DNA from: CAISIP01 sp038326025
Lineage (GTDB): Bacteria; Pseudomonadota; Gammaproteobacteria; Burkholderiales; Burkholderiaceae_C
Direction: 5' to 3'
Assembly: GCA_038326025.1 (NCBI GenBank)
Contig: JBBQJP010000001.1
Coordinates: forward strand, 1 to 64,000
Length of the DNA stretch: 64,000 nucleotides
The notes below the pieces were generated by a model that was not told the DNA's origin, did no database searches, and was given only the letters and a program-made list of their open reading frames with translations. Positions 36,905-44,859 of this stretch are shown here, piece after piece; within the stretch, counting starts at the first letter, position 1, and every line of letters begins with the position of its first letter. The position numbers and the translations under genes are program-made.

Positions 36905-37903
36905 ATGGACGACAGGCCTGTGCGACGTCTTTTGCTGCTTCTCGTCTTGCTGGCCGGTGCGCTGGGTGGAGCCGCGATTTGGTGGCTGAACCAGCCGCTG
37001 GCGATGGCGACCGATTCGGTGGACGTGTCCATCGATCCTCGTACCAGCGCCAAGGGTGTAGCCCAGGTTGTGGTGCGTGCGGGTGTCGACACGTCCGCGC
37101 AGTTGTTGTACGCATGGTTCCGCCTGTCGGGCGACGCGCGCCAGATTCGCGCCGGAAGTTATGAGATCGAACGCGGCACCACGCCGCGGAGTCTGCTGCG
37201 CAAATTGGTACGGGGCGAGGAGTCGCTGCGTTCGCTGACCCTGGTCGAAGGCTGGAATTTTCGTCAACTCCGCGAGGCCCTGGCCAAAGCACCGCAGTTG
37301 CGTCAGGAAACCAGGGGCTTGTCGAACCAGGCCATCATGGAGCAACTCGGTCGGCCGAAACAGCATCCGGAAGGGCGCTTTTTTCCGGATACCTACAGTT
37401 ATGCCAAAGGCTCGAGTGACCTCAAACTGCTGGCGCTGGCGATGCGCACCATGGACCGGCATCTACAGGCCGCTTGGCAGCATCGCGCGCCTGACAGCCC
37501 TTTGCAGACGCCGGAGCAGGCGCTGATCCTTGCCAGCATTGTCGAAAAAGAAACCGGCCGAGGGTCCGACCGACCCATCATTGCCGGCGTTTTCAGCAAC
37601 CGTTTGCGGGTGGGCATGATGCTGCAGACCGACCCGACAGTGATCTACGGCATGGGCGAGACTTTTGACGGCGATCTACGCAAGAAGGATCTGCAGACCG
37701 ACACCCCGTGGAATACCTACACCCGCAGAGGCCTTCCCCCTACGCCAATTGCCATGCCCGGTCGCGATTCCTTGCTCGCGGCGGTGGCGCCGGCGCAGAC
37801 CAATGCACTGTATTTCGTTGCCCGCGGCGACGGCACAAGCGAATTCAGCGCCAACCTTGACGACCACAACCGAGCGGTCAACAAGTTCCAGCGCAAGCAG
37901 TGA
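36905..37903 (+). CDS. mltG: Endolytic murein transglycosylase MltG
   Basis: A 332-residue YceG/MltG protein: a single N-terminal membrane anchor (LLLLLVLLAGALGGAAIWWL), a LysM-like region, and the transglycosylase core with the catalytic Glu in ILASIVEKETG, followed by GMMLQTDPTVIYG and NTYTRRGLPPTPI. It cuts nascent glycan strands in the periplasm and so sets their length. It heads mltG-tmk-holB-pilZ-tatD, with 10 bases to tmk. Confidence 0.96.
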   Translation: MDDRPVRRLLLLLVLLAGALGGAAIWWLNQPLAMATDSVDVSIDPRTSAKGVAQVVVRAGVDTSAQLLYAWFRLSGDARQIRAGSYEIERGTTPRSLLRKLVRGEESLRSLTLVEGWNFRQLREALAKAPQLRQETRGLSNQAIMEQLGRPKQHPEGRFFPDTYSYAKGSSDLKLLALAMRTMDRHLQAAWQHRAPDSPLQTPEQALILASIVEKETGRGSDRPIIAGVFSNRLRVGMMLQTDPTVIYGMGETFDGDLRKKDLQTDTPWNTYTRRGLPPTPIAMPGRDSLLAAVAPAQTNALYFVARGDGTSEFSANLDDHNRAVNKFQRKQ

Positions 37904-37913
37904 GAGCATTTTC

Positions 37914-38573
37914 ATGAAGGGCGTTTTCATCACGTTCGAGGGAATCGACGGCGCGGGCAAATCCAGCCATATGCAGGCATTGACAGAGGACCTGCAGGCA
38001 CAGGGCAGGGTGGTGACCGTGACGCGCGAACCTGGTGGGACACCCTTGGCCGAACAATTGCGCGAACTGGTGCTGAACGCGCCGATGGACGGGTTGACCG
38101 AAGCCTTGCTGGTATTTGCGGCCCGGCGGGACCATGTCTGTCAGGTGATCCGTCCGGCCTTGGAGCGCGGCGAAGTGGTTTTGTGCGATCGCTTTTCGGA
38201 CTCGAGTTTTGCCTACCAGGGCGGCGGGCAAGGCCTTTCAGCGGCCGTGTTGGCGCAGCTCGAAGCGTGGGTTCAGGGTGACAAAGTCGCAGACGAAGTC
38301 GATGACGGCGATGCCTTTGCCTTGCTGCAACCCGATCTGACCTTGTGGTTCGATCTGGCGCCTGCCGAGGCAGCGCGGCGTCTGGCGCAGGCGCGCGCTC
38401 CCGACCGGTTCGAGGCCCGTGGTGAAGAATTTTTTGCCCGCGTGCGCAAGGCCTATGCGCAGCGAGCGCAGTTTGCACCATCGCGATTTGCCCGGATCGA
38501 CGCCGGCGCATCGCGCAATGCAGTCTGGACTCAAGTGTCGGACACCGTGCGCGCAAGGGGGTGGCTGGCATGA
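37914..38573 (+). CDS. tmk: Thymidylate kinase
   Basis: A 219-residue dTMP kinase. P-loop FEGIDGAGKSS, TREPGGTPLAEQLR, the DRF motif in LCDRFSDSSFAYQGGGQG, and PDRFEARGEEFF are present. It phosphorylates dTMP to dTDP. Compared with the usual LEAWV-x-LQPDLT spacing there is an acidic insert of about 13-15 residues (GDKVADEVDDGDAFA, 38278-38322). ATG 37914 follows mltG after 10 bases; the stop overlaps holB by four bases. Confidence 0.95.
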   Translation: MKGVFITFEGIDGAGKSSHMQALTEDLQAQGRVVTVTREPGGTPLAEQLRELVLNAPMDGLTEALLVFAARRDHVCQVIRPALERGEVVLCDRFSDSSFAYQGGGQGLSAAVLAQLEAWVQGDKVADEVDDGDAFALLQPDLTLWFDLAPAEAARRLAQARAPDRFEARGEEFFARVRKAYAQRAQFAPSRFARIDAGASRNAVWTQVSDTVRARGWLA

Positions 38574-39574
38574 GCAAGGCGGCTGCTTCGGCACCATGGA
38601 TAACACGCCAGTTGCAAAACCTGCTGGCGCAGCGGGGTCATGCCTGGCTGCTGCAGGGCCCGTCCGGCCTGGGCCAATACACGCTGGGACTCGAAATGGC
38701 GCGTGCCTGGCTCTGTGCGAACCCGTCACCCAATGGCGCCTGCCGTGAATGCTCCAGCTGCCATGCGATCGACGTACGCACCCATGCAGACCTGTCCGTG
38801 TTGATGCCCGAGACGGTGATGGTTGAGCGGCAGTGGCCACTGAGCGAGAAAGCACAATCTGACATCGATGACAAAAAGCGCAAGCCCAGCAAGGAAATCC
38901 GCGTTGACGCCATGCGCGACGCAATCGAATTTGCCCAGCGCACCAGCGCTGGCGGGCGCGGCAAGGTGGTGCTGGTGTTCCCGGCCGAACGCATGAATCC
39001 GGTCACGGCCAACGCTTTGCTAAAAACGCTGGAGGAGCCGCCCGGCGACGTCCGCTTCGTGCTGGCAAGTGAAGCGGCGCAAATGTTGTTGCCGACGATC
39101 CGCAGCCGATGCCTGGCACACGCGATGGCATGGCCGTTGGCATCAGAAGTGATGCCCTGGTTCTCTTTGCAAGGCATAGCCACCGAACATGCGTCGACCT
39201 GGCTGCGCGCTGCGGGCGGGCGGCCCGACGATGCACTGGCGCTGGCCGCCAGCGGGCAGGATCCTGCGTTGTGGTCCCAACTGCCCAAGGCCGTCGAACG
39301 TGGTGACGCTGGCGCGGTGCAAGGAATGTCGCCGTCGCAGGTGGTGGGCATGTTGCACAAGTTGTGCCATGACCTGCAGTTGGTACAGCAGGGCGCCGAA
39401 CCGCGATTTTTCGAGTCACGCGACCTGCCGTCTGGCGGACGCTTTACGGCCCTGAGCCAATGGGGCCGGGACCTGGCGCGAGCGACCCGCACGATGGAGC
39501 ATCCCTTCAATCCCGGGCTGATGGTCGAGGCTTTGCTCAGTCAGGCGAAAATCACTCTAAACTCAAGAAACTGA
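38570..39574 (+). CDS. holB: DNA polymerase III delta-prime subunit
   Basis: A 334-residue clamp-loader subunit. The degenerate P-loop GPSGLGQYTLG lacks the lysine, as is usual for delta-prime, which does not bind ATP. The four-cysteine zinc module (a Cys in the WLCANP stretch, then ACRECSSC) and the TIRSRC arginine-finger motif are present. Start ATG 38570 overlaps the tmk TGA (ATGA); a GTG at 38561 would add three residues. It acts in loading the beta sliding clamp with the tau, delta and psi/chi subunits encoded elsewhere. Confidence 0.93.
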   Translation: MSKAAASAPWITRQLQNLLAQRGHAWLLQGPSGLGQYTLGLEMARAWLCANPSPNGACRECSSCHAIDVRTHADLSVLMPETVMVERQWPLSEKAQSDIDDKKRKPSKEIRVDAMRDAIEFAQRTSAGGRGKVVLVFPAERMNPVTANALLKTLEEPPGDVRFVLASEAAQMLLPTIRSRCLAHAMAWPLASEVMPWFSLQGIATEHASTWLRAAGGRPDDALALAASGQDPALWSQLPKAVERGDAGAVQGMSPSQVVGMLHKLCHDLQLVQQGAEPRFFESRDLPSGGRFTALSQWGRDLARATRTMEHPFNPGLMVEALLSQAKITLNSRN

Positions 39575-39584
39575 GCATTCACGC

Positions 39585-39944
39585 ATGAGTACATTGTCTA
39601 CATCGCCCCGTCCCAGTGTCATTCAGTTGGCCATCAAGGAGAAGGCGGCGCTGTACGCGGCCTATATTCCACTTTTTGTCGAGGGGGGCATCTTCATTCC
39701 CACGGCACGCGAATACAAGCTGGGCGACGATATCTATGTGTTGCTGTCGCTGCCGGACGATCCCCAGCGGTATCCGGTGGCGGGAAAGGTGGCCTGGGTC
39801 ACGCCGGCCAAGGCCGCTGGAAGCCGTACACAAGGTGTCGGCATCCAGTTTCCGCGCGATGAAAAATCCAGGCTGCTGAAAATCAAGATCGAAGAAATCC
39901 TGGGTGCAGCACTGGGATCGGACCGTCCGACCCAGACGATTTGA
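39585..39944 (+). CDS. pilZ: PilZ-domain protein
   Basis: A 119-residue protein of the type IV pilus-associated PilZ kind, located between holB and tatD as in Pseudomonas and many betaproteobacteria. The core FVEGGIFIPTAREYKLGDDIYVLLSLPDD strands fit the PilZ barrel. The N-terminal RxxxR cyclic-di-GMP motif is not evident (the region reads SPRPSVIQLAIKEK), consistent with PilZ-type proteins that do not bind the nucleotide. It is needed for pilus assembly in related species. Ten bases separate it from holB. Confidence 0.9.
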   Translation: MSTLSTSPRPSVIQLAIKEKAALYAAYIPLFVEGGIFIPTAREYKLGDDIYVLLSLPDDPQRYPVAGKVAWVTPAKAAGSRTQGVGIQFPRDEKSRLLKIKIEEILGAALGSDRPTQTI

Positions 39945-40042
39945 CGGGCATTTTGTAACTGCCGCGGATCACGCGGCCAGGGCCGATCGCATGTGTCATC
40001 GCGGTGGTCGCACCCGATCTTCCGGTTCCGGACCCACCCCAG

Positions 40043-40840
40043 ATGTTCACTGATTCGCATTGCCACCTCTCATTCCCGGAATTGGTCCAGAACCTGCCTG
40101 CCATCCGGGAGGCCATGGCGCTCGCCCGGGTCGATCGCGCCCTGTGCATTTGCACTACGCTGGAAGAATTTGGCGAGGTGCACGCGCTGGCGACCTCGTA
40201 TGACAATTTCTGGGCCACCGTTGGCGTGCACCCGGACAACGAGGATGTGCGCGAGCCCAGCCTGGATGACCTGCTCGAACGTGCGCAATTGCCACGTGTC
40301 GTGGGCATTGGCGAGACGGGCCTGGACTACTACCGCTTGAACAGTCGCTCCGTGGCCGATATGGAGTGGCAACGCGAGCGGTACCGGGTGCATATCCGGG
40401 CCGCGCGCCAACTGGATTTGCCACTGGTGATCCATACGCGCAGTGCGTCTGAAGACACTTTGGCGATATTGCGGGAAGAGGGCGGCTCATCGCCCGAAAC
40501 CGAGCAGGCCCGGGGCGTGTTCCACTGTTTCACCGAGACGCGGGAAGTGGCTCGGGCCGCCCTCGACTTGGGTTTTCATATTTCCTTCTCCGGCATCCTG
40601 ACGTTCAAGAATGCACAGGACCTGCGCGATGTCGCAGCGTTTGTGCCCTTGGACCGGTTGCTGATCGAAACCGACAGCCCCTACCTGGCACCGGTGCCCT
40701 ACCGGGGCAAGACGAACAATCCGTCTTATGTACCCTTTGTCGCCAGGCAAATCGCTCAAATCAAGGCTTGTCCGGTCGAAGAGATCGCCCAGGTGACCAG
40801 CCGCAATTTCGAGCAACTCTTTAAGGGAGTGATGGCATGA
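40043..40840 (+). CDS. tatD: TatD-family metal-dependent DNase
   Basis: A 265-residue TIM-barrel hydrolase. Metal ligands are visible in DSHCHL (His6, His8), GIGETGLDYY (Glu), VIHTRSA (His), VFHCFTE (His) and IETDSPYLAP (Asp). TatD/YcfH enzymes act as 3'-5' nucleases or D-aminoacyl-type hydrolases. I start at ATG 40043 (MFTDSHCH), the standard N-terminus, rather than GTG 40004. The stop overlaps the ankyrin gene by four bases. Confidence 0.94.
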   Translation: MFTDSHCHLSFPELVQNLPAIREAMALARVDRALCICTTLEEFGEVHALATSYDNFWATVGVHPDNEDVREPSLDDLLERAQLPRVVGIGETGLDYYRLNSRSVADMEWQRERYRVHIRAARQLDLPLVIHTRSASEDTLAILREEGGSSPETEQARGVFHCFTETREVARAALDLGFHISFSGILTFKNAQDLRDVAAFVPLDRLLIETDSPYLAPVPYRGKTNNPSYVPFVARQIAQIKACPVEEIAQVTSRNFEQLFKGVMA

Positions 40841-41538
40841 ACACAGTTTTAACGGCTCGATACTCTTCAAGTAATTTATATAGAAATTGCATTAAGAAAA
40901 TTATTTATCTCTTTGTTTTTATTGGATTTAGTTCTTCATTTGCTGGTTCGTATGAAGACTACTTCTCGGCTGTGAAGGGTGATGATGCGCCCGCCATTCG
41001 TTCCCTGCTGACCCGCGGTTTCGACGGCAATGTACGTGACCCTAAGGGTGAACACGCGCTGCATTTGGCGATCAGGGATAACGCCTCCAAGGCTGTTCAG
41101 GCCTTGCTGAGCTGGGAAAAGGTGGAAATCGAGGCTCGCAACAAGGCGGACGAAAGTCCGCTGATGCTGGCCTCGCTCGGTGGGCAATTGGACATCGTCA
41201 AAGTCCTGATCGAGCGCGACGCCGATGTCAACAAGACTGGATGGACGCCTTTGCACTATGCCGCGACCCGGGGCCACCAGGAAGTGATGCGCCTGTTGCT
41301 GGACAAGAACGCCTATATTGATGCTGCGTCACCCAATGGAACCACACCATTGATGATGGCCGCCTTTTATGGCACGCCATCCGCTGTGAAACTTCTGCTC
41401 GAAGCCGGAGCAGACCCGTTCCTGAAAAATCAGCAGGACCTGACCGCAATCGACTTTGCGCATCGCGCCAACCGGGCCGAAGCGGCTGAAGTCATCGCTG
41501 CATTCGTGCGCGCAAAGCAGCCCAAAGGCAAATGGTAG
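40837..41538 (+). CDS. Exported ankyrin-repeat protein
   Basis: A 233-residue protein with an N-terminal basic and hydrophobic stretch (CIKKIIYLFVFIGFSSSFAG) that looks like a signal peptide, then at least four ankyrin repeats (GEHALHLAIRD, DESPLMLASLGG, GWTPLHYAATRGH, GTTPLMMAAFYG). Ankyrin repeats bind protein partners; none can be named. The gene is translationally coupled to tatD (ATGA). The first 40 or so codons (to about 40960) are strikingly AT-rich compared with the GC-rich remainder and with neighbouring genes. Confidence 0.9.
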   Translation: MNTVLTARYSSSNLYRNCIKKIIYLFVFIGFSSSFAGSYEDYFSAVKGDDAPAIRSLLTRGFDGNVRDPKGEHALHLAIRDNASKAVQALLSWEKVEIEARNKADESPLMLASLGGQLDIVKVLIERDADVNKTGWTPLHYAATRGHQEVMRLLLDKNAYIDAASPNGTTPLMMAAFYGTPSAVKLLLEAGADPFLKNQQDLTAIDFAHRANRAEAAEVIAAFVRAKQPKGKW

Positions 41539-41636
41539 GTGCTAGTGCCGGTGTATTGCTACGCCATCACATGATTGATACGATGTGCATTATGTTAACT
41601 ACCCTATATGGATCTTCTGACGCGGTCTGACAGGTT

Positions 41637-42551
41637 TCAGGTAATAGCGAACCGCACTGTCGGTACGGTCAGATCGCCGAACGATGCGCCAAGTGCGATC
41701 TCCCCGCTGCCGTGCAGCACACACTCTTCACGGCGCAGCAACAGGTCCGAGCCGCCACCCGCAAATCGGACCCAGGTTCCGTAGGTGCTGATGTCAGCCA
41801 GCAGAATGCTGCCATTGCGCCAATGGATACGGGCATGGGAGCGCGAGACACGCGGATCGTTGACCACGAACTCGGCTTGGCTGACCCGGCCAATGTGAAT
41901 CGGCATCTGGGAAGAATGGAACTTGCGCTGCACGTCGACCCACACCAGTTCGATGTCGCGCCCGAGCACCAGTTTGTCCAGTTGGTCCTGTTGTGAGTTG
42001 ATCGTGGCCTGCATCGTCATCAGGTCGCTGCTCAAGTTCTCATGCCATTCAACCTGAAAAGCCTGGCAGGGTTCTGCCCTGCCCCGGATCGCAATGGTTC
42101 CGAGAGGGCGGAATCGGACGCCATCGACTTCGGCGGCCTGCTCAAGGGATTGCTGGTTTGCCCAGATCTGGTGCGGGCCCGACAAATCGCTCAGGCGCGA
42201 GGCCACGTTCACCGCGTCGCCATAACAATCGTCATCGATGAAGTCCACTTCACCGCGCGCCACACCGATCCGGATCGGCAGGCGTGTGCCAGCGGACGAC
42301 GCCAGCAGACGCTTCTGATGGTCTCGTTGCATCTCGACAACGGCATCGATCGCGTCGGGCGCATGCGTGAAAACCGCCAGGACGCCATCGCCCAGGGTCT
42401 TGATGACCTGCCCCCGGTGGGCCACGCAGACCGCAGATATCCACTGTGTCATCTGTGTGACGATGCGTGATCCGCGCGCGCTGCCAATGGTTTCGAAGAA
42501 CGCGGTGCTTCCCATCAGGTCTGCAAACACGACGGTCGTCTGAACACTCAT
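41637..42551 (-). CDS. Class III adenylate/guanylate cyclase with C-terminal FHA domain
   Basis: A 304-residue soluble protein. Residues 1 to about 165 form a class III nucleotide cyclase: metal aspartates occur in FADLMGSTAFFE (D11) and KTLGDGVLAVF, and YGDAVNVASRL supplies the substrate Asp and the transition-state Asn/Arg pair. Residues about 215-304 form an FHA domain (HIGRVSQAEFVVNDPRVSRSHARIHW, DISTYGTWV), which binds phosphothreonine. This order links second-messenger synthesis to protein phosphorylation. All main cyclase residues look present. It converges with the ankyrin gene over a 98-base gap with no clear terminator, and its start lies 154 bases from phaZ. Confidence 0.9.
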   Translation of the reverse strand: MSVQTTVVFADLMGSTAFFETIGSARGSRIVTQMTQWISAVCVAHRGQVIKTLGDGVLAVFTHAPDAIDAVVEMQRDHQKRLLASSAGTRLPIRIGVARGEVDFIDDDCYGDAVNVASRLSDLSGPHQIWANQQSLEQAAEVDGVRFRPLGTIAIRGRAEPCQAFQVEWHENLSSDLMTMQATINSQQDQLDKLVLGRDIELVWVDVQRKFHSSQMPIHIGRVSQAEFVVNDPRVSRSHARIHWRNGSILLADISTYGTWVRFAGGGSDLLLRREECVLHGSGEIALGASFGDLTVPTVRFAIT

Positions 42552-42669
42552 GCGGTGGATTTTCCCAATTCTCGGTTGTGCGAGTTTAGAGCATTGCCTG
42601 TTGACCAGACCTTGTCCAAGGGTTCATCTGGGGGCGGCTCTCCAACGGTTACGTTAAAGTGCTGTTATA

Positions 42670-42683
42670 TTGCACTGCAGCAA
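42670..42683 (+). promoter_or_regulatory. TGC/GCA-rich element upstream of phaZ, PhaR-like
   Basis: TTGCACTGCAGCAA, an imperfect inverted repeat, overlaps a TATATT sequence (42666-42671) that could be a -10 box, 22 bases before the phaZ start. PhaR repressors of PHB genes bind TGC/GCA-type repeats near phasin and depolymerase promoters, so this is a reasonable operator candidate. It rests on resemblance only. Confidence 0.4.
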
Positions 42684-42705
42684 TTACAAAGAAAGCCACG
42701 CCTAC

Positions 42706-44190
42706 ATGTTGTACCAACTGTACGAAGCCCAACGCTCCATGATGGAGCCGTTTTCCGACCTCGCAAAGGTCGCAGCCAAGGTGTATTCCAATCCCTTGTC
42801 GACCATGGGCCAGGCCCCCTTCTCCCAGCGCACGTCCGCCATGTTTGATCTGATGCATCGCCTACTGCGTGACTATGAAAGACCGGAGTTCGGCATCCGC
42901 ACCGTGGACGTCAATGGCGTTGCAATCGCGATCCATGAACGGGTCGAGGTGAGCCGACCGTTTTGCGAACTTCGCCGTTTCAAGCGTTTCACTGACGACC
43001 TCGCGACCCTCGATTCGCTCAAAGGGCAACCCGCCGTGCTGATCGTCGCGCCCTTGTCTGGCCACCACTCGACTCTGTTGCGGGACACGGTCCAAACCAT
43101 GCTGCGCGACCACAAGGTCTATATCACCGACTGGCAGAACGCGCGCAATGTGCCATTGGCAGACGGTGAGTTTCACCTGGATGACTATGTCAATTACATC
43201 CAGGAATTCATCCGCCATGTGCAAGGCATCTACGGCAACTGCCATGTGATGAGCGTGTGCCAGCCCACCGTACCGGTTCTCGCGGCGGTATCGCTGATGG
43301 CCAGCCGCAATGAACTGACTCCGCTGACCATGACCATGATGGGCGGACCGATTGACGCGCGAAAGTCGCCGACATCGGTCAACGATCTGGCCGTGAACAA
43401 GAGCCACAACTGGTTCGAAAGCAACGTGATCTACCGGGTGCCGAGCAATTTCCCCGGCGCCGGACGCCGGGTGTACCCGGGCTTCTTGCAGCATTCCGGC
43501 TTCATCGCGATGAATCCGGACAACCATGCGCAAAGTCATTACGACTATTTCATGGATCTGATCAAGGGTGACGACGCCAGCACCGAGGCGCACCGCAAGT
43601 TCTACGACGAATACAACGCAGTACTGGACATGGATGCCGACTTCTATCTGGACACGATCCGGGTTGTTTTTCAGGACTTCAGCCTGGTCAACGGGACCTG
43701 GGACGTGCGTTCGCCCAGCGGCAAGGTCGAGCGCGTGCGTCCTCAGGACATTACAACCACAGCCTTGTTCTCGATCGAAGGTGAGCTCGACGATATCTCA
43801 GGTTCCGGCCAAACCCATGCCGTGCATGAGATCTGCAGCGGTGTGCCGGAATCTTTGCAGGAGCACTATGAGGTCAAAGGCGCGGGCCACTATGGCATCT
43901 TCTCTGGCCGGCGCTGGCGCGAAATGGTGTATCCAAAGGTCAAGGCCTTCATACTCAATCACCAACCACCCAAGCGACCGGTGAAAGCCGCCGCACGCAA
44001 AAAAGCGGTACTCAATCTGGTGCTAGCGGCCAAACCAGTGGCGGAAAAAGCTGCTGCGGTTACACGCGCACGCCGCGCCGCCCCCAGCAGCCGTACCCAT
44101 GCGGTAGCCAAGGCGTCTGCCCTGCCGGCGGCCGCTCCTGCGGCCAAGCCGCGCAAAACGGCTCGCAAGGCCGCCACCAAGGGCGCGTAG
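42706..44190 (+). CDS. phaZ: Intracellular PHB depolymerase with Ala/Lys-rich basic tail
   Basis: A 494-residue intracellular poly(3-hydroxybutyrate) depolymerase of the PhaZ1 type. It begins MLYQLYEAQR; the nucleophile is Cys185 in SVCQPTVPVLAA (cysteine in place of serine, as in Ralstonia PhaZ1) and the catalytic His is in GAGHYGIFSG. It degrades amorphous intracellular PHB granules. Residues 1-420 cover the normal family length; the last 74 residues are rich in Ala, Lys, Arg and Pro (PPKRPVKAAARKK, AAPAAKPRKTARKA) and resemble the DNA-binding tails of histone H1-like proteins and PhaM. ATG 42706 is chosen over an upstream in-frame ATG because it matches the family start. Followed after four bases by the ferredoxin gene. 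Confidence 0.93.
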   Translation: MLYQLYEAQRSMMEPFSDLAKVAAKVYSNPLSTMGQAPFSQRTSAMFDLMHRLLRDYERPEFGIRTVDVNGVAIAIHERVEVSRPFCELRRFKRFTDDLATLDSLKGQPAVLIVAPLSGHHSTLLRDTVQTMLRDHKVYITDWQNARNVPLADGEFHLDDYVNYIQEFIRHVQGIYGNCHVMSVCQPTVPVLAAVSLMASRNELTPLTMTMMGGPIDARKSPTSVNDLAVNKSHNWFESNVIYRVPSNFPGAGRRVYPGFLQHSGFIAMNPDNHAQSHYDYFMDLIKGDDASTEAHRKFYDEYNAVLDMDADFYLDTIRVVFQDFSLVNGTWDVRSPSGKVERVRPQDITTTALFSIEGELDDISGSGQTHAVHEICSGVPESLQEHYEVKGAGHYGIFSGRRWREMVYPKVKAFILNHQPPKRPVKAAARKKAVLNLVLAAKPVAEKAAAVTRARRAAPSSRTHAVAKASALPAAAPAAKPRKTARKAATKGA

Positions 44191-44194
44191 GGCA

Positions 44195-44848
44195 ATGGCA
44201 TCGTTGGCAATGCGCGTGCTCGACGCGTTGCCGCAGACCCAGTGCGCCCGCTGTGGATATCCCGATTGCGAAGCGTACGCCGCGGCCATTGCCGCAGATC
44301 ACGCCGCCATCAATCAATGTCCGCCCGGCGGCGCCGAAGGCATCATCCGATTGGCGGCCGTCACCGGGCGTCCAATCCTGCCGTTGAACCCGGACAACGG
44401 AGTCGAAGCGCCGCGCAGCCTGGCCGTGATTGACGAAAACTGGTGCATCGGCTGCACCTTGTGCATCAAGGCCTGTCCGACCGACGCCATCATCGGGAGC
44501 AACAAACTGATGCACACCGTTATCGAGCCCTATTGCACAGGCTGTGAGTTGTGCCTTCCGGTTTGTCCTGTCGACTGCATCGTGATGGAAAACGACAGTG
44601 GTGACGCCACTGGTTGGGATGCCTGGTCGGATGAGAAGGCGCAGCAGGCACGTACGCGATACGCCGCCCTACGCGAACGGCGCAATAACGAGTCCGAATC
44701 AGGGGATGAATCCAACCCACAAGCATGCGAGCAAACCGGCGAGAGCACCCAGCCACCTGTGGCGGCGCCTGCTGCCGCGTCAAGTTCCTCCAAACAGGCC
44801 ATTCTGGCCGCGGCACAGGCCCGTGCCAAAGCGCTGCGCCAGCGCTGA
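44195..44848 (+). CDS. RnfB-like electron-transport ferredoxin
   Basis: A 217-residue soluble protein. An N-terminal [4Fe-4S] module (QTQCARCGYPDCEAY, with a further Cys in NQCPPGG) is followed by two ferredoxin motifs (CIGCTLCIKACP and CTGCELCLPVCP) and a low-complexity acidic/Ala-rich tail. This is the RnfB pattern, but the hydrophobic N-terminus of membrane RnfB is missing and no other rnf genes are nearby. It may be an electron carrier for the converging ferredoxin oxidoreductase operon (12 bases away, tail to tail) or for another partner. Confidence 0.85.
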   Translation: MASLAMRVLDALPQTQCARCGYPDCEAYAAAIAADHAAINQCPPGGAEGIIRLAAVTGRPILPLNPDNGVEAPRSLAVIDENWCIGCTLCIKACPTDAIIGSNKLMHTVIEPYCTGCELCLPVCPVDCIVMENDSGDATGWDAWSDEKAQQARTRYAALRERRNNESESGDESNPQACEQTGESTQPPVAAPAAASSSSKQAILAAAQARAKALRQR

Positions 44849-44859
44849 CTGTCCGCGTG

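Noticed and set aside
44195..44848. Complete Rnf electron-transport complex
   Set aside because: Only an RnfB-like ferredoxin is present; no rnfA, C, D, G or E nearby.
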